64,000 nt of DNA, from contig PUQB01000004.1 of assembly GCA_003024785.1 (NCBI GenBank), positions 310,001-374,000 on the forward strand. The letters are read 5' to 3'. Source of the DNA: Selaginella tamariscina. Lineage: Eukaryota > Streptophyta > Lycopodiopsida > Selaginellales > Selaginellaceae. Below, piece after piece: positions 1 to 11,617 of the stretch (position 1 is its first letter; each line of letters opens with the position of its first letter). Position numbers and translations under genes: made by a program. The notes under the pieces are model-generated. The model worked only from the letters and a program-made list of their open reading frames with translations, did not search any database and was not told the origin of the DNA.

Positions 1-1448
1 CCTCTTATATATACATATATATTTATGTATCTTTAGAATTGCCATTAACATATCAATACAGAAACAATTATATAGTCAAAATATTAATTGTTTTTGAGTT
101 GGCTGGTGTGTTTGTTAAATTAACTAAAGAAGTGAGATAACAATAGTAACTCTTAAGTTCATTTACGAGTGCATGGACTCTTTTAAAAAGCAACGAGTGT
201 CGTAATTCTGACCACTAAGTAAATCATGGGATATATAAGATAAATACTTTAAAAAATTTAAATTAAAGTGATTAAAAAACTTTTATAAATTGGCTATTTA
301 CATTATTAACTTAAAGAGGAAAAGAATATATCACTACACTTTATCTTGTGCCATGTGTGTGATGTCACCCATAGAAACCCTCCTTAAAAAACTTCATATC
401 AAAATTTAATTTTTAAAATTTACACTCATAATTGACTTATCTATGAGTTAAGATGCATCATTAATTGAGTTACAAGTGATTTTTGATGAGGTGGTTAAAG
501 CCAAGTCTTAACCATTAAACTTATGACATGAGTATTTAAATATTACATTTGAAACATGTAAACGAGTTATTAAATAAAAAGAATTAATTAACTGTTTAGA
601 TAGGACCATAGATTATCATGCCCCTTTTTTTCAACTTATTTATTTGGAATTTTGAGGTATTAGGTTTAAATTTATTTTAAAATTGAAAGAATTAAAAAAA
701 TAAAATAATGTTTTTGACTATATAATTATTAATCTAATGAGTAAATATTATAATTTATTGGGGATTATAATAATTTTGAATTATTAATTTAGTAGGATTG
801 TAATAATTTGAACTACAATCAACACACTAAACTTACTAACTATGAGTAAATGTATAGTTTACTGGGATTATAATAAATTTGAACCTAACCTATATAATAC
901 CAATCTCTCTCTTTTATTCCGTCCCTCCCTCCCTCCATCCATCTTCTGTACTGTTAAAATGTAGTTTCCTTTATGTAAACATTTTGCATTCAAACATAAA
1001 ATAGAAATGATATACACATGCATTTTCATATTATATCTGCAAAACAACTTTTTAATTTTTATTTTAAAAAGTCAGTATCTAAAGTAAATTTATTAAGTAG
1101 TTTGCAGGTCAATACATATTTTGTATGTCTATTGTTTTGGTTTTTTATACCCATTCAGCGTATATACATATTTGGATTTATATAAACAATAGATCCTTTA
1201 CAAGTAACTCCATATAACTCCTCTCTCGGAATGATTCCAGCATCTTCTTCGTGGTGGTGTTGTTGTATCTCAACAGGCACATTATATGGTGCAACCAAAG
1301 ATAAATCTATTTATATAGTTTATTCTATTTTTCACACACACGTGCACACCTATGTCAAGGATTGCACACCTATAACTTGAAATATATACATTTAATAAAG
1401 GTTAAATGAATGGTGTTCTCTCTGTCTCACTCACACTCACTCACTCAC

Positions 1449-1484
<36 letters not shown>

Positions 1485-1554
1485 CACACACACACACACC
1501 ATATATAAATTTGAACATAGAACATATAACATTTATTTAATATTTATTCAAGCG
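1..1554. other. AT-rich intergenic DNA, no gene seen
   Basis: No open frame with recognisable protein content on either strand. The stretch is AT-rich and has a compound microsatellite at about 1431-1500, with TCAC/ACTC repeats running into (TC)n and then (CA)n. The last bases, just before 1555, lie downstream of the minus-strand peptide gene and should include its 3' UTR. Confidence 0.6.
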
Positions 1555-1899
1555 TTACACCACACTTTCAAGAATACTTAGAGCAGGTTTTTCCGCCCTA
1601 GCATCTTGGTTCGGTCCCTGAAGGGGCAATACCAGACATATGTGTGTTCCCATGTCAGGATCGTCGTTACATTTATCAACCATACAAGCTAATTGACCTT
1701 CACAAATCACAAATATATATTTATATATATATTAAATATCTAATAAAATTACACCCTTGTGCATGTATTATGTTAAACATTCATCTTAAACGTTTTAAAA
1801 CAACAATATGAAAACAATTTAAAGTTTTATATTACATCTTATTTAAAACCAAGAAAAGAAGGTAACTTATAAATGTTTCAAATATGAAAGCAGTTATTA

Positions 1900-1935
<36 letters not shown>

Positions 1936-2095
1936 TGCGCGCACACACACACACACTATGTCTCTCTCTCACACACACAACTTGGCAATCATTGTGGGTC
2001 TGGCACGAATCTCCACATGTTCCAAGCTCCTTTGCCGAGACTATAAGAAGTGCTCCAATAACTAAAACAAATGTTATGACTGATTTACTTGCCAT
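1555..2095 (-). CDS. Small secreted cysteine-rich (knottin-like) peptide, two exons
   Basis: Exon 1 is about 2095..1987 and exon 2 about 1697..1555, giving a predicted 83-residue precursor. It starts MASKSVITFVLVIGALLIVSA, a clear signal peptide. The mature part has six cysteines spaced C-x3-C-x5-C-x3-C-x4-C-x10-C. The C-x5-C-x3-C core resembles the inhibitor-cystine-knot scaffold of plant protease-inhibitor and defence peptides, so secretion to the apoplast is likely, while the activity is unknown. The splice is the weak point. Exon 2 is open only in phase 1, which fits either a GC donor at 1986 or a GT donor at about 1974 inside the (GT)n run, but not the first GT at 1981. The family call is inference from spacing, with no recognised close homologue. 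Confidence 0.55.
1896..1978. repeat. (TC)n/(CA)n compound microsatellite at a splice donor
   Basis: Runs of TC and CA, interrupted by short GC-containing steps, lie immediately inside the intron of the small peptide gene. Read on the minus strand the intron therefore opens with a (GT)n/(GA)n tract. Confidence 0.9.
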
Positions 2096-2174
2096 GGTTA
2101 GTCTAACAATAAGAAGAGATGGTTTAGGAAATGAAAATAACACGCAGGAAAATAGAGACGAGCGCGACGGCGTT

Positions 2175-2320
2175 TTACATTGTTAAATACAACAGACTTG
2201 GCAAATTCAAGAAATAAAAAGCATATACAACATAATATACATATATAGTTTATGTGTTTCTCTTTGGTAAATACAACAAGCGGTTCCACACTTGGCAGAT
2301 TCAACAAGTAAACAAAAATC
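2175..2320. repeat. Imperfect direct repeat upstream of the peptide gene
   Basis: A segment reading TAAATACAACA...CTTGGCA.ATTCAA.AA at about 2185-2220 recurs at about 2268-2312 with a roughly 10-base insertion. It lies 90-220 bases upstream of the peptide start, so it may be duplicated promoter or leader sequence. No function is shown. Confidence 0.45.
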
Positions 2321-3079
2321 ATCACAAATACACATATACATACATACATGTGGGTGTGCATATTACATAAACTGCTTGTGTTGTATTGTAGTAGCCAAAT
2401 ATGTGTAGTTAGCTAGATTTTTTGTACGACACTTTTTAAAGCGATTAACGTAAAGAGTTACTTTTCATGTACTTAACTATTTAATATGTTTCTCATATCA
2501 GGATACGTAATATATCCGTGTATAGTTATGTTGTGTATATACTCATTATTATATATGATTTTCCTGAGCAAGTGCACTCCAAAGGGTAAAATGTGACATT
2601 TAAATGCATGTGTTGTTTCTTAGAGCCGGCTAAGGCACCTGGTCAGCATATTCCTAAACTTGAGTGGTGGACTATTACTTTAATAATATAATGACAGCTG
2701 GAATATTTTATTAATAATAACTTGAATATTTTATTATTACATTCTTTTGTTCTTCAATATGTGCTTGGCTGCCTATTAGAAGCAGTGAAGGTTGCCCACA
2801 TGCATGAACTTTGGAAGATTGAAGGATCCCCTATACTGGGAATATTTAAGGATATGGTACACCTCAAGTGTTGCTAAGGGGCGTAGGACCGTTGGTACAC
2901 GAGCAAAACATATTTTATTAAAAAAGATAAAAACCTTTTGTGACTACTTTCCTAAATTTGAATTGGCTCAAGTCTTTTAACGCATATTTATAAATGGTTT
3001 ATTTCTCAAAACATTCAAACACAAAAAGGCTCACACAGTAAATAGTGAAATGAGTCTTTTCACTTACAAATAACTATTT

Positions 3080-4480
3080 CAGAATTAAATGCTTTAATAA
3101 GTGGCCTTTTTAAGTTGATCATCACAAGTTCATCCATTGTTATAATGGAAAACTTGTTCTTAAATGTGTCTTCGTTATATTGATCCTACTAAATCCATGC
3201 TGGCGATGTTGCACCATGCCAATTGTAGCAATCTTCACCAAGTTAAAAAACTTGTCCATCCAAGTTAGATGCACATGAATAACTTCCCATGTATCAATGA
3301 AGCTTTTTCCCTTTCACTCTTTAGTAGTTGACAAAGCATACTCCTTAAGAACTAAAGATAAGTCCACAATATTATTCATTAGCTCTCCTTCCATATTTTG
3401 TGGTGCTTCATAAAACTTAGTGAATTCTTTCACCTCTAAAACTCTATAACGTTTCAAGTCACGCATAATTATTAAAAGATTGATAAGAGCCAAGACCTTC
3501 ATCAACGTAGGAAGACCCAAAGTAACCTCAAGCAACTTGTTCTTGATGTTATTTATAAGTATAAATGTAAATGCCTCCTAAAATACCAATGCCTCTTGTA
3601 AATCTTCCCCACTCAAGTGTTTAAATATCTCCATACCCTTGTAAATGTTTCTCTTGATTGCACCTTTAAGTGTAATTAAAAGATCATCCATGCTCCCATC
3701 ATTTAGAATAATTGAATAACATTTATTATCGAGTAAGTTCGCATTATAATTAATCTCTTTGTCCAAGTAATGAAGTTAGATCTTTGCTATGGCTACTCTA
3801 CATAGCCTTGCCACAACCGTGATATCGATAGTTTCTTTCTAAAACTCAAGACTCAAGTCGTTCATGACTATCATAATATTTCCCAAAAAGTGGAGAAGAT
3901 AAATGTTCTTGAACATCCTCAGCTTCTAATATAAACTCTGAGCTTGCTTTGTAGATTGGTTTTGAAGCATCTAAATGATAGGTTCCAAGCACTTGCATAA
4001 TGTCCTAATAGGTCTTTGCTGACTCAACCACCTAGTACCCTAAATCTTATGCAACCTTAGTGTTGTGTAGTCAAGTTCCTGCTCCACCTTTATAAGAGCC
4101 TCCATTTTGTTCAAGCTCTTTGAGAAGAAAACATATACTTTGTTGATGAGTTTATTCAATTATTCACAAGTGTCTTGATTGCTAGAGATTTGAAGCAACC
4201 TTTGATACACAAGCTTGTGCAGTGAGCTGCACAGTGGATGCTTAGCATGTAAGGATTTGTCTGTTTCAATCTCTTAACCACCCTTAATCTAGAGTCAACT
4301 ATAACACTTGCTTCATCTGATTCAAATCCTAAACACCTCAAGAAATCTAATCTCCAATTTGAAGAGACTCCACAATATAACTTATAACAAAAGTAGTGTT
4401 ACCAACTTTTATGCTCACAATCCCTAAATAGTTAGTCTCAACTTTAGACTTTTGGATGTATGTAGCGTAAAAAAAGAAGA
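3080..4480 (-). mobile_element. hAT-type transposase relic (copy A)
   Basis: Broken minus-strand reading fragments at about 4341-4156, 3766-3578 and 3535-3314 follow, in order, the same path as the better preserved copy at 28.2-30.4 kb. They include the segment SIHCAAHCTSLCIKGCFKS, matching IYCVAHMASLCIKDCYKS in that copy. This is the central region of the plant hAT/ZMYM1-like transposase-derived family (DUF4371 type with TTF zinc finger and C-terminal hAT dimerisation region). The N-terminal part is missing here and there are many stops and frameshifts, so it is a dead copy. No terminal inverted repeats were found. Confidence 0.7.
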
Positions 4481-5640
4481 CTCCTATGATTTAATGGACA
4501 TCAATGTCGTTCATCGGATTAAGATAGATCGTCCATTAAATTTAAGAAGACTCCTATGATCTTTGCTTTTAATATTGAGATTAGGGCATATTGAGAGTGC
4601 ATTTAGAGTCACTATTGGCTTATTCATATTTATGTATTGATGGACCGGCCACTAACTAGTTAACACTTTCAAGTTTAGAATTATCACTTAGTTATAACTA
4701 AGTTTTCTGAACTCCAATATTCTCAGTAGCTATAGCTAGTTGCAGTGCTACTTAGATACTTTAGCTATTCACCTAACTAATTTGTGTAAGGTCTACAATG
4801 TTGTTTCGATACAAGTTTAACAACATGTAAATATTGAATGTAAATAGCTCTAAGATACTCATTACTCCAAAGTGGACAGGGTTCTTAAATTCAAGCCAAC
4901 TTGCTTGATTAGGATAGTACAGAGTTGTTTAATGACATAGAAGGTATTAAATGTACTAATGTTTATGCTTTCTTATTTAAAACATGTCCTATAATAAGAG
5001 ATGGACCAATGGTGGGTTGAATCAAGTGCAATTCATCACATGACATATCATTCAGAGTGGTTTGAATGTTTAAAATATAAAGAGTTTAGAATATATTATG
5101 TCGATTAGAGTTTAGAAATTGGCTTTGTGTTTATTCATTCTTTTAAGTTTTAAAAATCTCTTATTTGTAGCTAAGTTTGTGTTCTTGGGTCTTTGATTAT
5201 ACATTTTACGCATTAACATTGAAAGTACATTGTCACATAAACTTATTACACTTGCAATAAGTTTTAAGAACATTTATTATTTGGAGCATTCATAAATACT
5301 ATATTGTAAAAGCTCATATAACAAACATTAGTTATTACACGTATGGCATGAGAAATTATGACATGCTATAGTTTTTGATGTATGAACTTCCATCCTTAAC
5401 TTTATAAATACCACGCTTTCATAATTCATCCACCATGGATTACCAAGGCTATACATTAAGAAAGTAGAGGCATAAACCCTTGCCTTCTAAACTAGCTATT
5501 TGAGTTGTTGATATTCTTTAATTAATACATACTCATATATGAAATCTTTTGTTATATCCTTTCCAGGCTCTAAATATTTTATGTTATTAGTTTATGATCT
5601 CTCATAAACCATTTGTATCTTAATGCAAAGTAATCTTAGA
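4480..5640. other. AT-rich stretch, nothing recognised
   Basis: No coding frame, RNA gene or repeat structure stands out. It sits between the hAT relic and the copia relic and is probably old transposon or spacer DNA. Confidence 0.5.
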
Positions 5641-5903
5641 TTTTAAAAGTTTAAAGAGTTTATTTTGAAATAAAAAATACACTTAAAAGTATTATATGTA
5701 TTGACAATGGTGGTGAGTTTTTGTCTAGAACATTTTTTGATTTTCTTGTAGAAAGAGACATTAAGGCACAAAGTTTTGTCCCACATAAACATGGGTAGAA
5801 TGGAGTTGTGGATCATTGTTTATACTTACAGTTGTGTACCTTCATCTATCTTTTAAAGCATTGGGTGCCTCAACTCTTATGAGAAGTCTTGCACTAGTAT
5901 GAT

Positions 5904-8900
5904 TGTCAGAGTTTTGACCTAGAGGGTTAACATATGACAACACATGGCTGCCATGTGGCCATCCGACGTTAACACCATGTGTGAGCAACGTTAAGTCTTT
6001 TAAGATAACCTTAAGAGTTTGACCCAGAGGTCCATCACACATGAGACTTAGGGTTCTAAGCTAAGTCCCCTAGAAGGACTACTCTCTGAACCCTAGAGAA
6101 TAACTTGAGTAGACTTTAGGATCTTGCCCTAGTAAACCTCCCTAACCTCATCAAGAAAATGTGCCTTACACATACCCCCACGACAGAGCTAATGTATCAT
6201 CACTTACCCCTTGAGGAATCACCCTCATCCGAGAATACAAGGGGTACCAAGGGTAACCTTGAACCACGACTAACCCCTAAAGGTTTGAGTGGCTAAGTTA
6301 TACCCTAGACCTAGGGCTAGTACTTAGTAGGGACACGAGTGTGTGCCATAGGCGAACATGAGTGTTTTGTTAAGCAAATTCCCCAAGGTTAGGCTTAGAT
6401 AACACAACCCCTTAAGTGCTTCATGAAAAGGGCTCCCATAATGAGCTTAGGTTGTTCCACTTGTGGACCCCAAGGAGAACACCTCCTAGTTAAGTGTGCC
6501 ATTGGTACACCTAATTATGAGACCTAACCTCCCTTGAGCTAATGCTCAAGGTTTAACACCTTGATGACTATGCCTGCTACTATAGTATTCAACCCCTTGG
6601 TGTTAACCTCATAAGACAACCCCAAAAGGTGTGCCTTAGGTGTTGTACTATGTGCCATCTAGCCTAGTGTCACATGAAGATGTGACACTATTTCCCAGAT
6701 ATGAGCTATCATGTCATAACCTCAAGGAACTCAGTAAGGAAACCCTGTCAACCTAGAACCCATGACCATAGTTGGACAAGGACACAAACGTGCCCTGGTT
6801 AACTATGAGTGTTGCTCTTAGCTTGGCGTGGAAGAGGAGGCTGAAGACAAGCCTCAACCTCTAACTCTTGAAATGTGCAATTTGACAAGACTCTGAGGCA
6901 TGGATTTGCCAACGTTAAGGGTAGGTTACCCCGAAGGTGGGACGTACCCCTATTTTCTGGAAGTTGAGGCGGCACAATATAGGGTTGTGCCTTGACGACA
7001 CAAGCTAGAGCTTACACTGGGAGAAGAGTAACGAACTCAGTCATGAACCCTAGAACCCTCAATCCTATATACTCTATCTTATTTATGTGACGAAGCCCCC
7101 CCTCCCCTCCTACATGTATAAGTGGGTTGGCACAGAATGCAAGTATCTTTAATTAATGAGATGAGTTATTAATGAAATTAATTCCTACCTTTAAACCTTT
7201 AAGATGTCATAGTTTTTACTATGATTCCCCTTTACTTTGGACGTTAACTGTTGTTACATATTATATTATGTTGATAAGCCTTAGGTGTAAAAAAATAGGC
7301 CCGCTTAGTGCACTTGGATATCTAATGATGGTCCGGCCGGGTGTCATTAGGTATTTACAAAGAAACTCTAGGCGAAGCTAGCACTTCCATCTAGAAAATT
7401 TTTACCCTAGTTTTTCGTGTCTTAGTTAGGTTTTTGGTGGTTCTGGTGAGTTCGGCAAGTCGGATATGGGTAGAAACACCCTAGGGTTGCCCTAACCCCA
7501 CGCCCTAAACCCCTCAAGTTAAGGTTTAGGGGTTAATGAGTCACCAAGTATATTTCCTCTGGGAATGAGATTCCGTGCCAGCCCACTTATGTAAACAGGA
7601 AAACGGGGGGGGGGGGGTGCAAGCTCTAGCTTGTGTCGTTAAGGCGCAACCTTCTGTTGTGCTGCTCTAACTTCCAGATGACAGGGTACGTCCCACCTTC
7701 GGGGTAGCTTACCCTTAACGTTGGCGAATCTATGCCTAGGAGGTCTTGTTGGGATGCACGTTCCAAGAGACAGAGGTTGAGGCTTGTCTCCAGCCTCCTC
7801 CTCCATGTCAAGTTAGGTGTAGCACTCATGGCCAAGCAAGGCACATTCGTGTCCTTGACCAATTGTGGGTGTGGGATCTTGTTTGACAGGTTCACATTAC
7901 TAGTTCCTGAGGGTTCACTAAGGGGTTCTAGAGTTGACATTTAGGAGCCACGTTTGTGCATCTCTTGAATCTAAGGGCTATGGCATGATAACCCACATCG
8001 GGGAAGGCAATGTCACATGGAGATGTGACACTGGGCTAAACGTCATACGGTACAACACCTGAGGCACGCCCTTTGGGGTTATATCATGGGCTTGTCGCCA
8101 AGGGGTTGGATACTCTGACAAACAGGCATGCTTGTGCTCGCGTTAGGGTGCTAAGCCCTGGGCATTTGCTCAAGGGAGGTTAGGTCTCGTAACTAGGTGA
8201 AGCACTCGCAAGGTCATGTACTTAGGGTTTTCGAAACCTAGCCTTAGGGAGTTTGCTTAGTAGAACACTTGTGTCCTCACTAAGTACTAGCCCTAGGTCT
8301 AGGGTATGACTTGGCCACCCAAACCCTTAGGGGTTAATCGTGGTTCCAGGTACCCCTTGTTGCCCTAAAGGGGTTGTACTCCCGGATAAGGGTGATTCCT
8401 CAAAGGATAAGAGAAGATGCCTTAGCTCTGTCATGGAGGTATGTGTGAAACATATCTCCTTTGTGGGGTTAGGGTATGAGCATGTCTAGGTCTATTGGGA
8501 CAGGATCTTAAAGTCCATTCAGGTTATCCTCTAGGGTTCAGGAGATGGTCATTATAAGGGACTTAGGGTAGGACTCTAAATCTTTTGCTTAATTGGGCCC
8601 CTGAGTCAGACTCTTACGGTTATCTTGGAAGACTTAGCATTGCTCACATAGGGTGATGATGCTGAATGGCCACTTGACAGCCACGTGTTGGCCCTTTGGG
8701 TTAAAAACTCTAACATAGGACGTGGGTTAGGGCAACCCTAGGATTAGAATCTTATTTAACATGCCAAACTCATATGTACTAACTAGAAAACCTAATTGAA
8801 ATGTCAAAATTAGGGGTGAATTTTTTAAAAAGTAAGTTTTAACTTCGCTTAAAGTTTTCTATAAATACCTAATGACACCCGGCCGGACCATTACCAGATA

Positions 8901-9018
8901 CCCAAGTGTACTAAGCATGCATGTTTGTTACTACATATAGGGTTCATCAACATGGTATAATAGGTAACAATAATAAACTTTTAAAATAAAGAATTGAGTT
9001 GTAGTAAAAACTATGACA
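5904..9018 (-). mobile_element. Solo LTR, copy 1 (minus orientation), with target duplication and nested insertion
   Basis: In minus orientation the element starts TGTCATAGTTTTTACTAC at 9018 and ends ...TCTGACA at 5904, the TG...CA form of LTRs. It is flanked by the perfect 5-bp duplication ATGAT (5899-5903 and 9019-9023). Its sequence is split: 9018..about 8721 and 7199..5904 are the two halves of one LTR, homologous to the copy at 50196-51862, and copy 2 sits between them. Without the insert it is about 1.6 kb. No internal retrotransposon sequence, primer site or polypurine tract lies within it, so it is read as the product of LTR-LTR recombination. It is much more GC-rich than its surroundings. 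Confidence 0.82.
7205..8715 (+). mobile_element. Solo LTR, copy 2 (plus), nested inside copy 1
   Basis: It begins TGTCATAGTTTTTACTATGA at 7205 and ends ...CTCTAACA at 8715, and aligns along its length with the plus-strand copy at 50196-51862. It is about 1511 bases and lacks two internal blocks present in that copy (near 50581-50660 and 51241-51320). It is flanked by TAAGA (7200-7204) and TAGGA (8716-8720), a 5-bp target duplication with one change. The flanks on both sides belong to copy 1, so this insertion is younger than copy 1. A run of about 11 G lies at about 7607-7617. ORFs within it are not conserved proteins. Confidence 0.82.
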
Positions 9019-9297
9019 ATGATGATTGACTATAATGTCGTAAGTCCAAGGATAGCTGTAGGGTGTATATGTTTAATAGGTAGAGGACTTATATATGTAG
9101 GACTATTGATTTAATGAGGATGAGTCTACTTAGTCTAAGTAACCAAAAAGATATTATATCAAAACATAGTATCTTAGGATAATATCTTTTCATACCCTTA
9201 GTTGTATAAAAATCTTCAACATGATATGAGTGATATAGTTGGTTGAGTGTACAGTCCAAGGCCACTATGGGCAATGTGTGATATTCTTGCACATGAA

Positions 9298-9445
9298 GTA
9301 CAATTCGACGCCCGCCCCTATGGGCATAGTAAAATTCGATGCTCCTATGGGGCAGAGTATAGTTTGACACCCATGTGGGCAAAGTACAATTGAATGCCCA
9401 TGTGGGTGGAAAACAATTGAATGCCATGTGGGTGAAATACAATCA
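9298..9445. repeat. Short minisatellite, about 28-30-bp unit
   Basis: Four to five imperfect units related to ATGCCCATGTGGGTGAAATA follow each other, each carrying a CCCATGTGGG-like palindrome. On the minus strand this gives a meaningless repetitive ORF. It lies just beyond the target duplication of solo LTR copy 1. Confidence 0.75.
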
Positions 9446-9831
9446 AGCACCTATATAGATATGTGTGGTGCACACACAGATGTCTCAATGGAGAATTTAA
9501 AGTGGGATGTGGTATAAGTAATACTAAATTCTCCTAGTCGTATATCTTCTATATCTTTTAATTCTACTATTCTATTGTAGAGACGACACATGTAGGATGC
9601 TTTCACTTCTTTAATCGTTCGAGTTCCAATACATGAGTACATTCCATCTACTATAAGAATTAGGTTTTCTAGAAGCCCACGTGATGTGAAACTTTCTCTA
9701 AGTTGTGGAAGTCAATATGCAAGTATTTAGAGTCCTTACATGCACTTTTCTCTCGTGATAGATGAACCTACCACAGTACAAAAGCTATGTATGTATGGTG
9801 AACATGCAGAGTGCCATGCAAGATGATTCTG

Positions 9832-9977
9832 AAGAACAATTCATGGATGTTGGTCCTTTTATCATATGAAGTGTGCATTATCTTTTGTAAGTGGGTTTTT
9901 ATTGCTAAAGAACAATTCATGGATGGTGGTACTTCTACCAGATGGAGTGTGCATTATCTTTTGTAAGTGGGTTTTTA
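9832..9977 (+). repeat. Tandem duplication of about 75 bp in the copia RT relic
   Basis: Two head-to-tail copies (about 9832-9905 and 9908-9977) share AAGAACAATTCATGGATG at the start and TATCTTTTGTAAGTGGGT at the end. The unit covers the coding segment for the first reverse-transcriptase motif, so it is a local duplication in dead retrotransposon DNA. Confidence 0.8.
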
Positions 9978-10159
9978 AAGTTAGATTCAAAGCTTAGGGT
10001 GCTCATATAAATAAATAGTAGATTACATTGAAATATTCTCACATGTGGCCAAGGTAACCACGCGATAGTTACTTTTGTTGTTACCCCAAAACTTGAGATC
10101 TATTAGATGGATATGAAATGCACTTCTTAATAACAAGATTGATCAAGACATTTATAATA

Positions 10160-11200
10160 TGGCACAAATGTTATGTTTGAAGTAACAAGCATGTTGTGAT
10201 ATGAAATATTTATTACAAATTCTTTATATTAATTTTATTATTATTTGAGTAGATCTAACTAGTTCCAAACTTTTTATATAAGACTTGTCTTAAGCATAAA
10301 AGAGGGCTTGTCTAATGCCTATCAAATCACCCTCCTGCCTTATATTATAAATTTGTAGACATCACCAAGATAGATTAGTATTCTTGAGTTAGAAGAAGTT
10401 ACTGAAGCGCTTAAAGGATGTCTTAATTGGGGAGAATTCTCCTCCTACTCCAGCTTTACTATCGGTCTCACCTAACATTCATATCAAAACCTGGTTGGAT
10501 GATGAAGTTGCCAAGAGAGTCCAAGATCCTACTGACCAATTCTTGCATTAAGTCTTTGCATGAATTATGACAAATGAGCCAATCTAGTTGACTGGATGTA
10601 ACCTCCTATTGTTGTACAACACAAAGGACTTGGAACTTACTGCTTTGTATACAAACTATGAGTTGGATAGGATCCTGGAAATGCAAGAAACAAATTGTCG
10701 GTTCTCTCAATTGCCGAGGCAGAGTTTAATGTAGACTTCCCTGAGGTGGCGTGGATATGTAAGTTGTTATATGTCATCCAGCACATACTTTAATTAAGCC
10801 AGCTCTCATTATAAGGATAATAAGGCATAGAAATAGTTAAAAATTCCATTAAACAAAATTGGACAAGGCACATGCAAACCCATAGTTTTTTTTTATTAAA
10901 AGACTTAATAATGATGTTATTAAGTTAGCACCCTGCCGATATTAGAAGCGGTTTAAGAGAACTGCGTTTAGGGATTGAAAAATAAAAAAACAAACTCTCG
11001 GGGGGAGACTCAAGTGTCATCGTCCTCCAATAAACCTCTAATTAAACATATCCTAATATATATATAGGAATAGAAGATATTCTTTTACCGAATAAGAATA
11101 TTCTAATAAAGATAAGGGGAAAGAATATGCTGTTTTAGAGAAGTGCTGTTAACAAGTGCATGAAACATGCACATGCAGCAGTTGCATGCAGGCCTTGGTG
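10160..11200. other. Spacer with possible further retroelement debris, no gene
   Basis: A few short open fragments occur on the plus strand at 10380-10760, but none is a protein I recognise and none exceeds 70 codons. The last 200 bases are the upstream region of the cysteine-rich peptide gene. Confidence 0.45.
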
Positions 11201-11203
11201 CGA

Positions 11204-11210
11204 TATAAAT
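11204..11210 (+). promoter_or_regulatory. TATA box of the 8-cysteine peptide gene
   Basis: TATAAAT lies 43 bases before the ATG at 11253. The leader would be very short, starting about 11235. CATGCA repeats (RY-like) occur at about 11157-11190 just upstream. Confidence 0.6.
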
Positions 11211-11252
11211 AGGTGAATGTAGATTTACAATTAACCAACAGTAAACAAAAAG

Positions 11253-11617
11253 ATGGCATCCAGCAAGCTAATTAGTACTTCATTCATGCTCATGTTGGCT
11301 ATGGCCTTCTTCTTTGCTGCATCCAACGCAATGGGTTTTGAGAATGTCATAGGCGACCTGTTAATTGCTCAGGAGATAGAACGTGGTGCTACTTGCAAAT
11401 GTGCAGGCAAGTTGTGTGTGTGTGTGTGTGTGTGTGCGTGCGCGTGCGTGCGTGAGATAACATAAGGTTTCACACACACACACAACATGTGTTTTAACCA
11501 GGAAAGTACTGCCATGTACCGTTCAATGTGTGCCAGTGTGGAAGAGACAACAACGATTGCAGTGATTGCAAGTGTTATATAACTCAGCCAGCCTTAGGAG
11601 GTGACCGTCGTCATTAA
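11253..11617 (+). CDS. Secreted 8-cysteine peptide, two exons with a GC-AG intron
   Basis: Exon 1 is 11253-11406 and exon 2 is 11502-11617. The precursor is 89 residues: a signal peptide (MASSKLISTSFMLMLAMAFF, Ala-rich cleavage region) and a mature part whose eight cysteines lie in CKC, YC, VCQC, DC, DCKC blocks. The donor is CAG|GCAAGT, the textbook GC-AG consensus. Using it keeps the reading frame and the whole cysteine ladder. The GT four bases further on gives a premature stop. The intron then runs into a (TG)n tract. The architecture (signal peptide, one intron ahead of most cysteines) is like the gene at 1.6-2.1 kb, though sequence similarity is low. An antimicrobial or signalling role is typical of such peptides but not shown here. 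Confidence 0.75.

Larger units (their letters stand above)
5640..10160 (+). mobile_element. Ty1-copia retrotransposon relic, interrupted by two solo LTRs
   Basis: Two plus-strand patches look like copia pol in the right order. At about 5680-5810 the translation contains CIDNGGEFLSRTFFDFL and then VPHKHG.NGVV, typical of the integrase core with its second catalytic Asp. At about 9905-10130 there is LLPDGVCIIFCKWVFKVRF and then PKLEIY.MDMK, typical of the start of copia reverse transcriptase. Stops and frameshifts interrupt both. Between them lie solo LTRs (5904-9018) flanked by the direct repeat ATGAT, so the copia element was the landing site. No long terminal repeats of the copia element itself were identified, so the true limits are unknown. 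Confidence 0.6.

Noticed and set aside
7430..7530. Telomere-like TTTAGGG/CCCTAAA motifs
   Set aside because: Isolated, non-tandem occurrences inside the LTR family; no array of telomere repeats.
9089..9450. Minus-strand ORFs with repeated HGH/PTW motifs
   Set aside because: Translation of the 28-30-bp minisatellite, not a protein family.
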